Assembly (NCBI GenBank): GCA_009760855.2
Contig: WPIO01000276.1
Coordinates: 18,016 to 82,015, forward strand
DNA: 64,000 nt
Reading direction: 5' to 3'
Origin: Cristatella mucedo
Taxonomy: Eukaryota > Bryozoa > Phylactolaemata > Cristatellidae
Numbering within the stretch: position 1 is the stretch's first letter; every line of letters starts with the position of its first letter. The notes beneath the pieces are model-generated. The model did not search any database. It had not been told where the DNA came from and saw nothing but the letters and a program-made list of their open reading frames with translations. Positions 47,101 through 58,469 of the stretch are shown here, one piece after another. The position numbers were made by a program, and so were the translations under genes.

Positions 47101-48440
47101 AAGTATCCATCCTCCGAATCACTTCGCCCTAAATCCTGAGACCAAAGCTGAAAGGACGGTTCAGAAATACGTTTAAATGGGGTAAACGTAGACGGATATT
47201 GAATACGATACTTACCAGCTTGCTATATAATTATTAGCGCACAGTCCGTTACGAAAAACTGACCCAGCTCGGGAAACAAAAGCAATGCGCCGACCGCACA
47301 AGTACGACGCGGCCGCCGAATGACATAAGCTAACGGGTGCCATTTCGAGCGCCCAGTAAAGTCGAGGCTCAGAGAAAGTGCCGCCGTCCTGACCGCGGAC
47401 AGTCGGCCGCGACAAGCAACAGCTTTCGGCTCGTTGTCGGCGAATTTGTCCGAGTTGGCGAAGCCCGTCAGTTCGCGGTCGACCAGTTCCGGGCCGCAAG
47501 GGCGGCGTTCGCGCCTATAGCTTTGCGGCCGTTTACTGTCGTCCTCTCACGCCGGCACGCGGTCGCGCTGGAAGCTACAAACCTGCCACCTGCATCGCAC
47601 CGGCGACAAATCGCGCCCGAACTCTCTGCTGCTTCGAGCGAAACGCCAATGGAAATAGCGAAGCGGATTCTTATTAGAATTTTTTTACGATCATTCTCCC
47701 TTTTTTTTAATAAATGGCGCATCTTAGTGCCGTCCTCCTGCGACCATATGAAAGAATTACACACCGGATTATAGATATCCGTGTGACGTCGTACCATAAG
47801 AAGAAGCTCCTGCCCTTCCATAGATGTGAAGCCACGCAACTCGAGTAATAGGAGCTGGCGCCGGGTGCGACGTTGCACGGTGAGAGGGAAAAGTTGACTA
47901 CAACTTTCGAGCCTGCCGTGAACTGCACGGGATTTCTCTTCGAGTGAAGTTTTGATCAAGATAGTTTCCCTATCAGTTATGTATATTTTCCAGCTTATCG
48001 TAAGGAAAGCCTCGTACAGTCACATAGAGTTTGCCAAAGGTGGCCAAAGATGAGTACAAAAGTCAAGAAAGTCACTAGCGGTCACGTTGTTTGCTAGCTC
48101 TGGCCATGAATGATACAGAGCATGAATAATACAGATCACTCGCACGCACGCACGTACGTATTTTCTTATATTCCAGCAGGCAAGATGCTACAAAAAAACG
48201 GTCACGAGTCATCATTAAAGGATTCGGGCCGGCTAAATCGCTTCAGCCGTCGCTCGGCGAATCCCAGCCACCGATCTTCCTCATGTGACGATCTCGTGCA
48301 GGTGCTCTCGTGTGCCTACCCTTCCCAGAGCAGCGCCCTGTTCCATCGGTGCTACTGGGTTCGCTCTCTTCAAAAGTCCGGTGGCGAATGACAAGGATGA
48401 AGTCGGACGAGAAGGTAGTAGGACGCCAAGCGATGACTCT
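44166..48440 (-). mobile_element. Q element copy 3
   Basis: Minus-strand copy containing the 5' region and the Q-rich exon. The terminal exon and W are replaced by nLTR-B3. The GC-rich block at 47250-47640 matches 3700-4035. The far 5' end (47640-48440) is shared with copy 4. Confidence 0.65.
44204..44536 (-). pseudogene. Glutamine-rich exon of the Q gene, Q3 copy
   Basis: Again exactly 333 bases between the acceptor (AAATTTCAG above 44536) and the donor (GT at 44203-44202). The frame is open except for TAG near 44231, where Q1 has TGG. Chain includes SQPSQQQHVLLQQQ and NKHLGEPPQQHS. Confidence 0.6.
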
Positions 48441-48838
48441 GTTTTCGATTGGCTGCTAGGAGCTATAGGTTGAGCTCTGAGCGAGCCGGCCTGGGCCAGT
48501 TAAAAGTGCTGAGATAAAGTGATGAGTTGCATCAGTATACCTCGTGGACGGCACTGCATCAAGTTCAAAATAACACGTCGCTCGTTCAGATGAGAAGGAT
48601 TATCGGCACATATATATCACACTCGGTGGTGCCCACGTTTGACTAACTCTCTTTGCTGCCAGCCTGTTTAGTTGCTTTCGCGTTTCGGCCACCTGCCGCT
48701 ATGCGTCATAGTAATGAATGCAAGCATGAAATGATAAAGAGCAAAGATATCAAAAGTCTGATTGTCGTATGTACGTGTGTGCTCGAATGCACCCTAGCCT
48801 TCGTCCGTGTGCATGCCCAGGGCGCCCCAATGCACAGC
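48441..48838. other. Unassigned DNA
   Basis: Unique-looking sequence between Q3 and minisatellite M3. No readable gene, and absent from the paralogous junction at 36555. Confidence 0.3.
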
Positions 48839-49468
48839 TCATTCCTGTCTTAGTGCTAAGGTCTTTACAGCCCATATCTCAGTGCACTTGAGCAGAGCCC
48901 ACCTATCTCAGTGCCTATGTCTGAACCGCCCCTATTTTAATGCTCTTGCTTAGAGGGCACCTATCACAGAGCATATGTCTGCACCACCCTTACCTTAGTG
49001 GCTTAGGTCTTTACAGGCCCTATCTCAGTGGGGTTGATTAGGGCACACCTATCTCAGTGCTTATGTCTGTACTGCCCCGATCTGAGTGGCTTATGTCTGT
49101 ACCGCACTATCACAGTATGCTTGAGCAGAGCCCACCTATCTCAGTGAGTGTTCTTTAATGCCTTTACCTCAGTGCGCTTGCTCACATCACACCTATCACA
49201 GAGCATATGTCTGTACCGCCCCTATCTCTGTGCCTATGTCTGTACCCCCAAGATCTCAGTGGGCTTGCTCAGAGTGCACCTATCACAGAGCGTATGTCTG
49301 TACCGCCCCTATTTCAGTGTACATGAACAGAGCTCGCCTATCACAGAGCGTATGTCTGTACCGCCCCTATCTCAGTGAGCTTACCCAGAGCACACCTATC
49401 TCAGCGTTTGCATCTGTACCGCCCCTATCTCAGTTGGCTTGCTCAGAACACACTTATCTCAGTGCTAA
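48839..49468 (+). repeat. Minisatellite M3
   Basis: Plus-orientation ~30-base family. Continuous with M4 if nLTR-B4 is removed. Confidence 0.85.
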
Positions 49469-50415
49469 TGTAATGTATCTCCGTCAGTAACTCCACAAAG
49501 TCATAAAAACCATGTGGGTGTTACGCAGGAGAGTTTTGCATAGCTCACTCACAGCCTAAGCGGCTTTCGGTACGCATTCGATACCGAACAGACTTCGTCT
49601 CACGAAACAGAGAGAAAGTGGGAAGCATAGCAGAGTTAGGAGAGCAGTTGAGGTAGTGAGTAGCATAGAAGTACCAGTTCAGGACCGCTGAAAAAGATGC
49701 GCCATAGTCGGCAGTTGGAGAATAGATGTCGTTGCGCAAGAATTGTGGAAGCGAGTTCCACAGTCTAGGACCTGCAGAGCTAAAGCTTCTGTCGCCAACT
49801 GTCTTTAAGTGGAGGAATGGGACAGCTAACTTATTGTCCACATAGAACCACCTGAGGGTGCAAACGGGCTAAAACTGATGCAGTAGTTCAGCTAGGTACG
49901 AAGGAGCCAAGCCGTGGCGGGCCTTGTGGGTTAGCGTAAGATCTTTGCTCTGTATCCTTTGCTCAACCGGCAACCATCCTAGCTCTTTCAGCAGAGGTGA
50001 CACGTGCTCAAACCACTGGGACTTGAAGACCAGCCTTGGAGCCATATTCATAGCCCGCTGTAGTGGCATAATAGCTTTCTTTGGCAGCCCAGCCGAAAGG
50101 GAATTACAATAATCAAGCCGAGACAGAATTAAAGAGCTAGTTACATTTTTTACAAGCCACTGTGGGAGACAGCTTCTAATCTGGGATAGGGATCGGATGT
50201 GATGGCTAGCTGTAGAGGCAGTCTTCTGAATGGAGCTTTTGAAACTGAGGCAGCTGTCGAACACGACACCTAGATGACGAGCACGTGGTGAAGGTCGCAC
50301 AATAGCATCACCTATTAGAACAGCAAAGCCTTTTAATCCGGCCACACGCTCAGGGTGTCCTATGAGCAGCAGTTCGGTTTTATCGTCATTTAATTTCAGG
50401 TAGTTTTCCGAATAT
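49469..50415 (-). mobile_element. nLTR-B4 inserted in the minisatellite
   Basis: 3' tail TAATGTA at 49468-49474. The C-terminal block is open at 49841-49545 and the thumb block at 50345-49869 (VRPSPRARHLGVVFDSCLSFKS, LKELGWLPVEQRIQSK), with one frame break between. The 5' truncation is at FLKLNDDKTELL (about 50400). M1 near 36842 preserves the empty site. Confidence 0.9.
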
Positions 50416-51300
50416 CCACACCACAGCTGATATCAGTGTGATTTCTCAGAAGGGACCTATCTCAGTGACTACGTCTGTACTGCCCTTATTTCAGTGCCTA
50501 CCTCAGAGCACCCATAACACAGCGCAAGTCATTAGCGCCCCTTACTCAGTAGCTTATTTCTTTACAACCCTTATTTCAGTGCGCGTGAGCAGAGCCTACA
50601 TACCTTGGTGAGTATGTCTGTACCACCCCTATCTCAGTGCACGTCCTCAGAGTGCGGCTATCACAGAGCGCATGTCTGTACCACCCCTATTTCAGTGTAC
50701 ATGCACATAGCACCTCTATCGTAGTGCTTATGTCTATTTCAGTGTCCTTGGTCAAGGTGAACATATCACAGAGCGTATGTCTGATCTGCCCTTATCTCAG
50801 TTGCCTTGAGCAGAGCCCACTATCTCAGTGATTATATCTGTCCTGCCTCTATATCAGTGCGCATTCGCAGAGAGCACCTATCACAGATCGTAGGCATGTA
50901 CCGCCCCTATTTCAGTGTGCATGCACAGAGTGCCCCTATCTCAGTGCTTATGTCCATCCCAACCTCTATCTCAGTGAGCTTCCACAGAGTGCACCTATCA
51001 CGAAGCACGTGTCTCTACTGGCCCTATCTCAGTGGATTGTTTCTTTACAGCCCCTATCTCAGTGGGCTTGAGCAGAACTCACCTAGCTCAGTGCTAATAT
51101 CGATACTGCCTTAATCTCAGAGCGTACCTATCACAAAGCACCTATCACAGAGCATAGGTCTGAACCGCCCCTATCTCAGTGGGCTTGCTCAGAGTGCGCC
51201 TATGACAGAGCCAATGTTTGTACTGCCCCTATCTCACTGTGCTTGAGCAGAGCCCCCTATCTCAGTGCCTATGCCTATTACCACTGCCATCTCAGTTGGC
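50416..51300 (+). repeat. Minisatellite M4
   Basis: Continuation of M3. Spacers alternate as in M1, and the last units correspond to 37000-37230. Confidence 0.85.
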
Positions 51301-51399
51301 TTGCCTCAGCTATGTAGTGCATGGAATCTCGTGGCAGCTGTAGCTCACTGAAAGCAGTTTCTCCGAGCAAAGGCTGCTAGCAAAGGTTCAGGGGCAGCC

Positions 51400-51505
51400 C
51401 AAGGTCAAGGTTTCACTTTGCATCAAATGTAAAGGGCCTAGAAAGAGATTGAGTTCTCTGAGGGGACTTTATCAATTGCATTGTTATTATAAATATTAAG
51501 GTCCG
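51400..51505 (+). mobile_element. nLTR-A10, 3' UTR stub
   Basis: About 100 bases from GCATCAAATGTAAAG to CTCTGAGGGGACTTTATCAATTGCATTGTTATTAT. An extreme 5' truncation. Confidence 0.8.
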
Positions 51506-52300
51506 GGCATAGCGAAAGTGGAGCAGCCCACGGGCTGCAGGGGTGTTAGCCAATAAAATGCCTATGCCATTCTCAAGGTTTGACCTACTCAAGGGAAGCA
51601 CTTTCTAATCCGAGTTTGCATCGTATGCCCCACGTCTCTGACTCAAATTGATTGGCTCGGCCTGGAATCCTCCTCAAATTCTTTGGAAGCTATGCCATTA
51701 GTTTGTATGCTCCTTAGGTTACAAGCCCTACTCTCGAATGACGTCTTATAATCCGTGGACTTGACAAGATTTAGAAAGAAGCTACTGAGTGTCACATGTT
51801 CCTCTATATGTCTACTCAGGCTCAGACCGCGTGAAGTTTACCTTCTTTTGTTCTAGCAAGCTAGCGGCTGTGGAACTATAGCAAGTTATTGATAGCCAAT
51901 GGAAATGCTTCCTTTTCAGCTTGCCTGCAAAGCCGAGGAAGACATTTCCTCATTCCCGATGTGCTGCGCAAATGTCAAACAATGACTTTGCCTCACATTC
52001 ACTCTCATCTCAGATATTCATTGCAGGTTCGCCCCAGAGACTAAGAGCTTATCAAGGTTGGATAGGCACCGGGATGGCAAAGCGACAACGTCCAGTTGTT
52101 GCTACCTAACTCCTTACGGCCGGTGTACTGCAGAGCTATGCCCCTGCCGTATGGCCGCCTTCTCGCACTAACCGGTCAACTCCATACTGCAGAAAAGTAG
52201 CTCTCGCTGCCGGAGCCAATTGCTGAATATTGCAAACCAACAGCTCACAGCAGGCCACGCTCGAGTTCATGGCAAATGTGTGGGTGCGACCTGGAGCTTG
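51506..52300. other. Unassigned DNA
   Basis: No protein frame longer than about 60 codons and no repeat recognised. A CCAATAAAATG motif occurs near 51552. Confidence 0.3.
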
Positions 52301-53190
52301 GGATCTCCGGTTGAATCAGGTCGAAATCTAGCTGTCATATTCCACAGCGACATCTCGTTAGAAGACCGTATCAGCTCCACTGTCAAATCTGCATATTTTC
52401 AGCTTCATAACATAGCTAAAATTGGGGCTTGTTTAGATAAGGCTACCACGTCAAAGTTGGTCCATGCATTCGCGCCATCACGTCTCGACTTCTGCACTTC
52501 ACTGCATACTGGCCTACCAGCATGTGCGATAAGGCGATTGCAGCTGGTGCAAAACTCAACTGCTAGGTTTGTCTGTCATGAGCATCCAGGTTGCCACATT
52601 ACACCACGTCTCGCCGACCTGTACTGGCTACCAGTCAGGCAACGAATCGACTTCGAGGTTTGTACGCTCACTTTGAGGTCACATTCTTCTTTAGCTCCAG
52701 CCTATCTCTCATATCTACTCCCCCACAAGGCCAAGCATAGTACAACCTGCTTTTCGGAGTCGAACAATATAAAATTACCTCGTACGAACCTTAAATCCTT
52801 CGCAGACCACGCATTTAGTTCATATGCTCCGTAATTTTGGAACACCCAGCTGACTTGCCTCAGTACATCCCTTGACCTGACCACATTTGAAAAGAACTTA
52901 TAAACACGCCTATTTAGGATAGCGTTTAGCGGGTCCCTGTGATTCGTACCTCAAGTGCTTATGATTGCAGACACTGTGCTTTTTCCTGCCACTAACCACA
53001 TTTGAATGCTGACCCTGCGCATGTCACCCCTAATCATCACCCCCAATCAAGTCATTCATTTTGTTTGTTTATCAAGCATGATATTACTCACCATTCAATT
53101 GCATTTCCCTTTGCAGCAAATGTAAAGCACGTAGAGAGAGAGATTGAGTTCTCTGAGGGCACTTTATCAGGTGCATTACTATTATATTAT
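52301..53190 (+). mobile_element. nLTR-A5, 3' part
   Basis: Thumb and C-terminal region (GRNLAVIFHSDISLEDRISSTVKSAYFQLHNIAK, LPACAIRRLQLVQNSTARFVC, HKAKHSTTCFSESN), open to 52834 and then broken. The 3' UTR and TTATTA tail lie at 53150-53190, next to nLTR-B9. Confidence 0.85.
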
Positions 53191-53890
53191 TGTTATTGTG
53201 ATTTAGAAAAAGCCAGTGCCTTATCTGCCAGACCAATCGTTGTACTTAATCGTTTCAGTAGGTCATAGTGATCAATTTTGTAGAAGACAATGGATTGATA
53301 TAGCAGCACCAGAACAGTGATATTAACGTCATCAATGGTGCATAGGATGTCATTGATTACACGGAGGAGAGCAGTTACTGTGGAGTGCTGCCTATTAAAA
53401 ACCGATTGAAGTTTTTCTGGCTTTGCAACGTGTGCTACCAGCTGCTTGGCTACATTTTTTTCATTCATTTTCAAGTATCATTGACACAAAAGTGACAACG
53501 GAAACCGGACAATAGTTTGTAAGGACGTCTGTATCTAATCCAGGCTTTTTAAGTATGGGCCTAACGATTGCCGATTAGGAGTACTTGAATAGAACCTTTT
53601 TTCCGGAGAGGAATTAACAATCTCGGTTATGGCTGGGCTAGGGTGATATGCTAGTGAAGACTGCAGAGATGATGGTATCAGTTCATCAGGAGAGGAGCTC
53701 TTTTTACTAGACCTTAATATCCTAGCAACAGCACATGCAGAAACCTCAAAAAACTTTATGGAAGATCACTGGTTTCGATTCAGCAGTTGCTTTAGTCTGA
53801 AGGGGCTTTATAGATGCACGAATGTGCACTGTTTTTTCCTTTAAAGAAGGCTGAAAACCTTTCGGCTAAGCCGCTAATGTCTTGCACTCT
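53191..53890 (-). mobile_element. nLTR-B9, paralogue of nLTR-B8
   Basis: Nearly identical to 37496-38195 with the same 3' neighbour (nLTR-A end) and the same 5' neighbour (minisatellite), so it is a segmental duplicate. Open part 53474-53193. Confidence 0.75.
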
Positions 53891-54180
53891 GGACAAGCGA
53901 ACGATAGAGGGTCGGTACAGATATAGCCACTGAGGTAAGTGGGCTCTGCTCGAGCCCACTGAGATAGAGGCTGTACAGACATCGGCACTGAGACAGGTGG
54001 GCTCTGCTCGAGTGCACTAAGATAGGGGTAATACAGACATCGGCAGTGAGATAGGTGCACTCTACTCAAGCACACTGAAATAGGGGCTGTACATACATAT
54101 GCTCTGTGATAGGTGCTCTCTGCGAATGCACACTGAGGTAGAGGCATTACAGATATACTCACTTTGATAGGTGAAACTGA
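53891..54180 (-). repeat. Minisatellite M5
   Basis: Short minus-orientation block of the ~30-base family following nLTR-B9, in the same arrangement as M2 after nLTR-B8. Confidence 0.8.
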
Positions 54181-54214
54181 TGCAACAGTTCAGGCTGAAA
54201 CTGATGCAGCAGTT

Positions 54215-54722
54215 CAGCTAATAAGAGTAATAATAGTAATGTACTTGATAAAGTGCCCTCAGAGAACTTAATCTCTTTCTAGGTGCTTTACATTTGCTGC
54301 AAAGGGAAATGCAATTGAACGGTAAGTAAAATCATGCTTGAAAAACAAACAAAGTTTATAACATGGTAAGGAGTGACAAGCACAGGGTCAGCATGCAAAT
54401 GTGGTTAGTGGCAGCATGCACAGTGTCAGCACGAATAAGCACGTGAAGGACGAACCACGGGGACCCACTAAATGCTGTCCTAAATAGGTGTGTTTTTAAG
54501 TTCCTTTTAAATGTGGTCAGGTCAGGGGATGTTCTGACGCAGGTCGGGAGGGAGTTCCAGGCTTTGGGAGCATACGAACTAAATGCACGGTCTCCAAAGA
54601 ATTTAAGGTTTGTGCGAGGTATTTCTAGACTGTTAGATTCCGAATAGCGGGTGGTACGATGCTTGGCCTGATGGGGGAGTATGTCGGAGAGATAGGCTGG
54701 AGCCATAGAATGAATGGACATG
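54215..54722 (-). mobile_element. nLTR-A7, 3' fragment
   Basis: TAATAGTAATG tail, 3' UTR, and C-terminal block open from 54721 to 54356. Its 5' truncation point meets the 5' truncation of nLTR-B5 head to head. Confidence 0.85.
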
Positions 54723-56086
54723 TCAGAAACATTTCAATCAGGTTTTTAAGAGGCAGCACTCTACTGAAACTGCTCTCCTCCGTGTTAACAATGACATTCT
54801 ATGTGGCAACGACGACGGGAATGTCACTGCCTTAGCTCTACTAGATCTGTCTGCTGCCTTCGACACCATTGATCACGAAGCTCTGCTTGAACGATTGAGA
54901 ACAACGATCGGTCCGGCAGACGAAGCACTGGCGTGGTTTCAATCATACTTGTCTGATCGTGTTCAATCCGTGTCGTGTGGGGGTCAGGTCTTAAAGATGA
55001 GAAGGGTCACCTGTGGAGTCCCTCAAGGGTCTGTTCTTGGTCACTTGCTGTTCTCTATTTATACGCAACCTCTGGGAAAAGTGATTAAGGCCCATGGAAT
55101 AGGATATCACTTCTATGCTGACGATACTCAGTTGTATTTGTCATTTAAACCGTCGGAATCTGCTGCAGCAACTGAGAAACTGAATGCTTGCCTTGCCGAT
55201 ATTCGATCCTGGATGTCGGAAAACTTCCTGAAATTAAATGACGATAAAACCGAACTGCTTCTCATAGGACACCCTAAGCGTGTGGCCGGATTAAAAGGCT
55301 TTGCTGTTCTAATAGGTGATGCTATTGTGCGACCTTCACCACGTGCTCGTAATCTTGGTGTCGTGTTCGACAGCTGCCTCAATTTCAAAAGCTTCATTCA
55401 GAAGACTGCCTCTACAGCTAGCCATCACATCCGATCCCTATTCCAGATTAGAAGCTGTCTCCCACAGTGGCTTGTAAAAAATTTAACTAGCTCTTTAGTT
55501 CTGTCTCGGCTTGGTTATTGTAATTCCCTTTTGGCTGGGCTGCCAAAGAAAGCTATTATGCCACTACAGCGGGCTATGAATATGGCTGCAAGGCTGGTCT
55601 TCAAGTCCCAGCGGTTTGACGGCTCCTTTATACCTAGCTGAACTGCTGCATCAGTTTCAGCCTGTTTGTGCCCTCAGGTCCTGTGTGGACAATTAATTAG
55701 CTGTCCCATTTCTCTGCTTAAAGACAGTTGGCGACAGAAGCTTTAGCTCTGCAGGTCCTAGACTGTGGAACTCGCTTCCACAATTCTTGCGCAACGACAT
55801 TTCCTCTCCAACTGCCGACATCATGGCACATCTTTTTCAGCGGCCCTGAACTGCTACTTCCATGCTACTCACTACCTCAACTGCTCTCCTAACTCCCTAA
55901 CTCTGCTCCTCACTTTCTCTTTGTTGCGTGAGACGAAGTCTGTTGGGTATCGAATGCGTACCGAAAGCCGCTTGGGCTGTGAGTGCGCTATACAAAACTC
56001 TCCTGCGTAACACCCACATGGTCTTTATGACTTTGTGGAGTTACTGACGGAGATACAAGTCAGCTAGGTACGAAGGAGCCAAGCCA
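54723..56086 (+). mobile_element. nLTR-B5, RT to 3' end
   Basis: Starts at FQSGF and runs through RT and the C-terminal block to the 3' UTR (to about 56060), with about 130 bases deleted near 55620. A 26-base scrap of reversed family-B sequence (56061-56086) separates it from the virus-like element. Confidence 0.85.
54754..55641 (+). pseudogene. Reverse transcriptase domain of nLTR-B5
   Basis: About 295 codons without a stop, starting at HSTETALLRVNND (5'-truncated, no true start). Motifs: LDLSAAFDTIDH, CGVPQGSVLGH, HFYADDTQLYL (catalytic YADD at 55114-55125), ENFLKLNDDKTELLLIG, then the thumb to RLVFKSQRF. A deletion then shifts it into a stop at 55641. The catalytic aspartates are intact, but the endonuclease and C-terminus are missing. 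Confidence 0.85.
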
Positions 56087-56087
56087 T

Positions 56088-56192
56088 TTAATTCCTGAAC
56101 GAACAAGACCCGATGGATATGGTGGATACATAAAAAATAGGAGCTGGCTTATACATCCAGAGTTAAAAATTAATTCTTACTTTTTTCTATAG
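56088..56192 (+). pseudogene. C-terminal end of an upstream VLE ORF
   Basis: 35 open codons ending in TAG 56190-56192, including RPDGYGGYIKNRSW and a hydrophobic end. The rest is lost. Family not recognised. Confidence 0.4.
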
Positions 56193-56199
56193 AGAAGAA

Positions 56200-57635
56200 A
56201 TGGCTAGTGCTCCTATGGAATCAATATTTGAACTAGGTGATCTAAGTTTTCTTCATTATCAAATTAAAGATTATCAATACAGAGAGTTTTACCAATCAAA
56301 TTGAAATGAAACTAATAGTATTGCAAATAAACTAGTAACATTTACTGCTCCTGGTCAACAACAAATGTATTATGTGTTATCTGATGCTTACCTACTACTT
56401 GAAGTACAACCACAGGTTCAGACTGCTAATGGTTGGTGCTTACTCAGCGCCAGCTAGAACTCTTGCTGCTGGCTTTGTTAACAATGCAGGAGCATGGAGG
56501 TTCAGTTCAATGAGAGTTAGACTTGAAGCAGAAGAAATTGAAAGTATTTCACTGCAACAGGGACCTGGGACAATTTCAACGCTTATGGGTCTTCTTGCTT
56601 ATCCCAATGATTACAATAGACCAGAAGGACCTGCAACTGGATGGAAAAAAGATGAGGCAGCTGCAATGGATGATGTGTGGAGTGCTAACAATTCTTACGC
56701 CTGTCATCCTGCATATACACCTAATGCTAACAATATTGGTTTTGTATACAGATGAGGACTTTCAAATGTTTTGAAAGACAATCAAAGTACATTCACTATT
56801 TCATTTCCACTTTCAAGATTATCTGGATTTTGTGCAGACATGAACAAAATTCCTTATAATATTCCATTTACACATGAAATGACAAGAGTTGGTGGAAATT
56901 ATTTTGATGCTATTACGACCGCTGCATTAGGATTTGCGGCTAATTCAGTGAACACATTCACAAGTAGATGAATAGCTGGAGCTAATGGTGAAGGCTCCAC
57001 GGAATGCATTTAGAATTGTTATGTTAAAAATGAGACTATTGGTTCCGTGTGTTACTCCTAAAGAAAGTATTCCAAGAACTCATGCTGATATACCAACTGA
57101 AAGATCAAAGAAAATTAAACTTAACTACAGAGTTAGACGCTATTTAGATATAACTCTAAGCAATGTCAACCAAGGATTGAAATATACTAGAACAATGTCT
57201 GTACAAAATGCTATTGATTCAGTTAGATGGTTAATTGTAGCTGCACTAAATTGCACTGATAAGTACAACTCCTATTCAGGTAACCCATTTACATACAACC
57301 ACTATGATATTATAAACGTAACTGTACTTGATAATGGTTCAAAACATTACCCTGCTATTGCTAGAAGTAGTAATCCAAAAGATGGTAAATGATCAACTGA
57401 ATATCTAGATTTTACATTGTTTAGAAAAAAATATCTTGGATGAAATGAAATTATTGAACTAGTTGGTATTACTTATCCTTAATGATTATCACTATATCCA
57501 ATTCCCGTAGTTGACTTACAATAAAATGACGAACCTTTAAGAATAACATCAAAACTTGATCTATATATTGAGTTCAATTCTCAAATACCTCCAGCCACTG
57601 CTAGTGCTGCTGTTACAACTATTATTGTTCATTAG
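56200..57635 (+). pseudogene. Double-jelly-roll-type major capsid protein candidate
   Basis: The ATG at 56200 is chosen because it follows the upstream stop by 7 bases and is preceded by AGAGAAGAA. In the second jelly roll, FTISFPLSRLSGFCADMNK and, after a gap, THEMTRVGG (56785-56900) resemble the F-x-I-x-x-PL-x-x-x-x-GF ... H-x-x-x-x-R signature that I recall for Polinton/adintovirus-like capsids. The later VRWLIVAALN ... NPFTYNHYDIINVTVL block (57215-57330) fits their FIIVGFQT ... FDH-x-NLTN strand pair. The frame slips near 56431 and near 56990. In-frame TGA codons are at 56302, 56753, 56969, 57390 and 57441; TAA-TGA stands at 57480-57485 and TAA at 57522 (TAC in copy B). The end is either TAA 57480 or TAG 57633; the latter adds a plausible last strand (RITSKLD, EFNSQIPPATASA). 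It would form the virion shell. An old genomic copy; not functional under the standard code. Confidence 0.55.
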
Positions 57636-58418
57636 TTAACCATTTGTGAGAATACAGCTGAACTAACTTCTAATGGCAATAGGTTGCCATTTACTTGCAG
57701 TAAGGGAGCATTTGCTAATGAAGGAACAGACATTAAAAAAATTTAAACCAGATATGTAATAAAAAGATTTGATTTTGTACAAGGTTCCGATGAATGAAAA
57801 AAAAATTATGTCGTTGAAAATTGACGGATCAGGAGTTTACTCTGTACTTGGTCATGATATGGTCTTTGGGGATCAAACAGAAGCTCTTATTGATATAATT
57901 GCTAACACAAAACTAAAAATAGATTGCTAAAAATTCTGCTATGAAGTTCCCGCAAATGCTATTTAGTAAAGTATTTGAACCTATTGCTTATTGCTAAGTT
58001 TTTAGAAATGAAACTTGACGTACAACTTGAAAATAGTAATCATGGTTTTGCTAGTGATGGCGTTTATAGATATTCACCAGATGGTATAATTTGTGGAGAT
58101 ACTTAAGTAGAAATGAAATGCTTATGGAGTAGAAGTATTATTAAAGATTGTATACCTAAAAAGCATCATGCTCTATGTCTACTAGGTTTGCATGTAATTA
58201 AACTAAGTGAATGTTATTATTTTGAGTTTGAAATTTGTGCTCCTGAACTAAACTGTTAAGAACCACCACTAGACTGTATAGCTGCAGGTAAATTTAGAGT
58301 TCCAACTCAATATGAGTTTCATATTCATATCAGAAGCCAACTTTTTATGTTATTACTTAAAGATAAAAAGTACTTCAACTTTTTAGTTTGATATTATAAG
58401 CAATTATGGCAGATTTAA
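57636..58418 (+). pseudogene. YqaJ-type exonuclease, VLE copy D
   Basis: Order of blocks: ELTSNG, GVYSVLGHDMVFGDQ (57834-57880), FSKVFEPIA, FASDGVYRYSPDG (58045-58085), the catalytic-like GD...E-M-K-C-L-W segment (58096-58127), HHALCLLGLHVIKLSE, then QYEFHIHIRSQLFMLLL. The D...E-x-K pattern with a downstream Q-x-x-M helix is that of YqaJ/lambda-exonuclease-like and herpes/baculovirus alkaline nucleases (PD-(D/E)XK fold). Breaks: TAA near 57748, TGA 57795-57797 (TGG in A and B), frameshifts near 57815, 57945 and 57990, and a TAA in the GDT block. TGA 58389-58391 is shared by all three copies, with the frame ending at TAA 58416. Confidence 0.6.
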
Positions 58419-58469
58419 TATCTAAAAAGGTTAAGGCTATGATATAAAGTATTATATAAGAAGATCGTG

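Noticed and set aside
47337-47774. 145-codon ORF with VGEFVRVGEARQFAVDQ, shared with 3952-3752
   Set aside because: It is antisense to the Q gene, lies in a CpG-rich block and is not preserved in frame across copies; treated as non-coding shared repeat.
36561-51300. Possible CRISPR array (repeated cores with variable spacers)
   Set aside because: Unit length is irregular, cores mutate freely, the spacers are themselves repeated, both orientations occur, and the context is eukaryotic with no cas genes.
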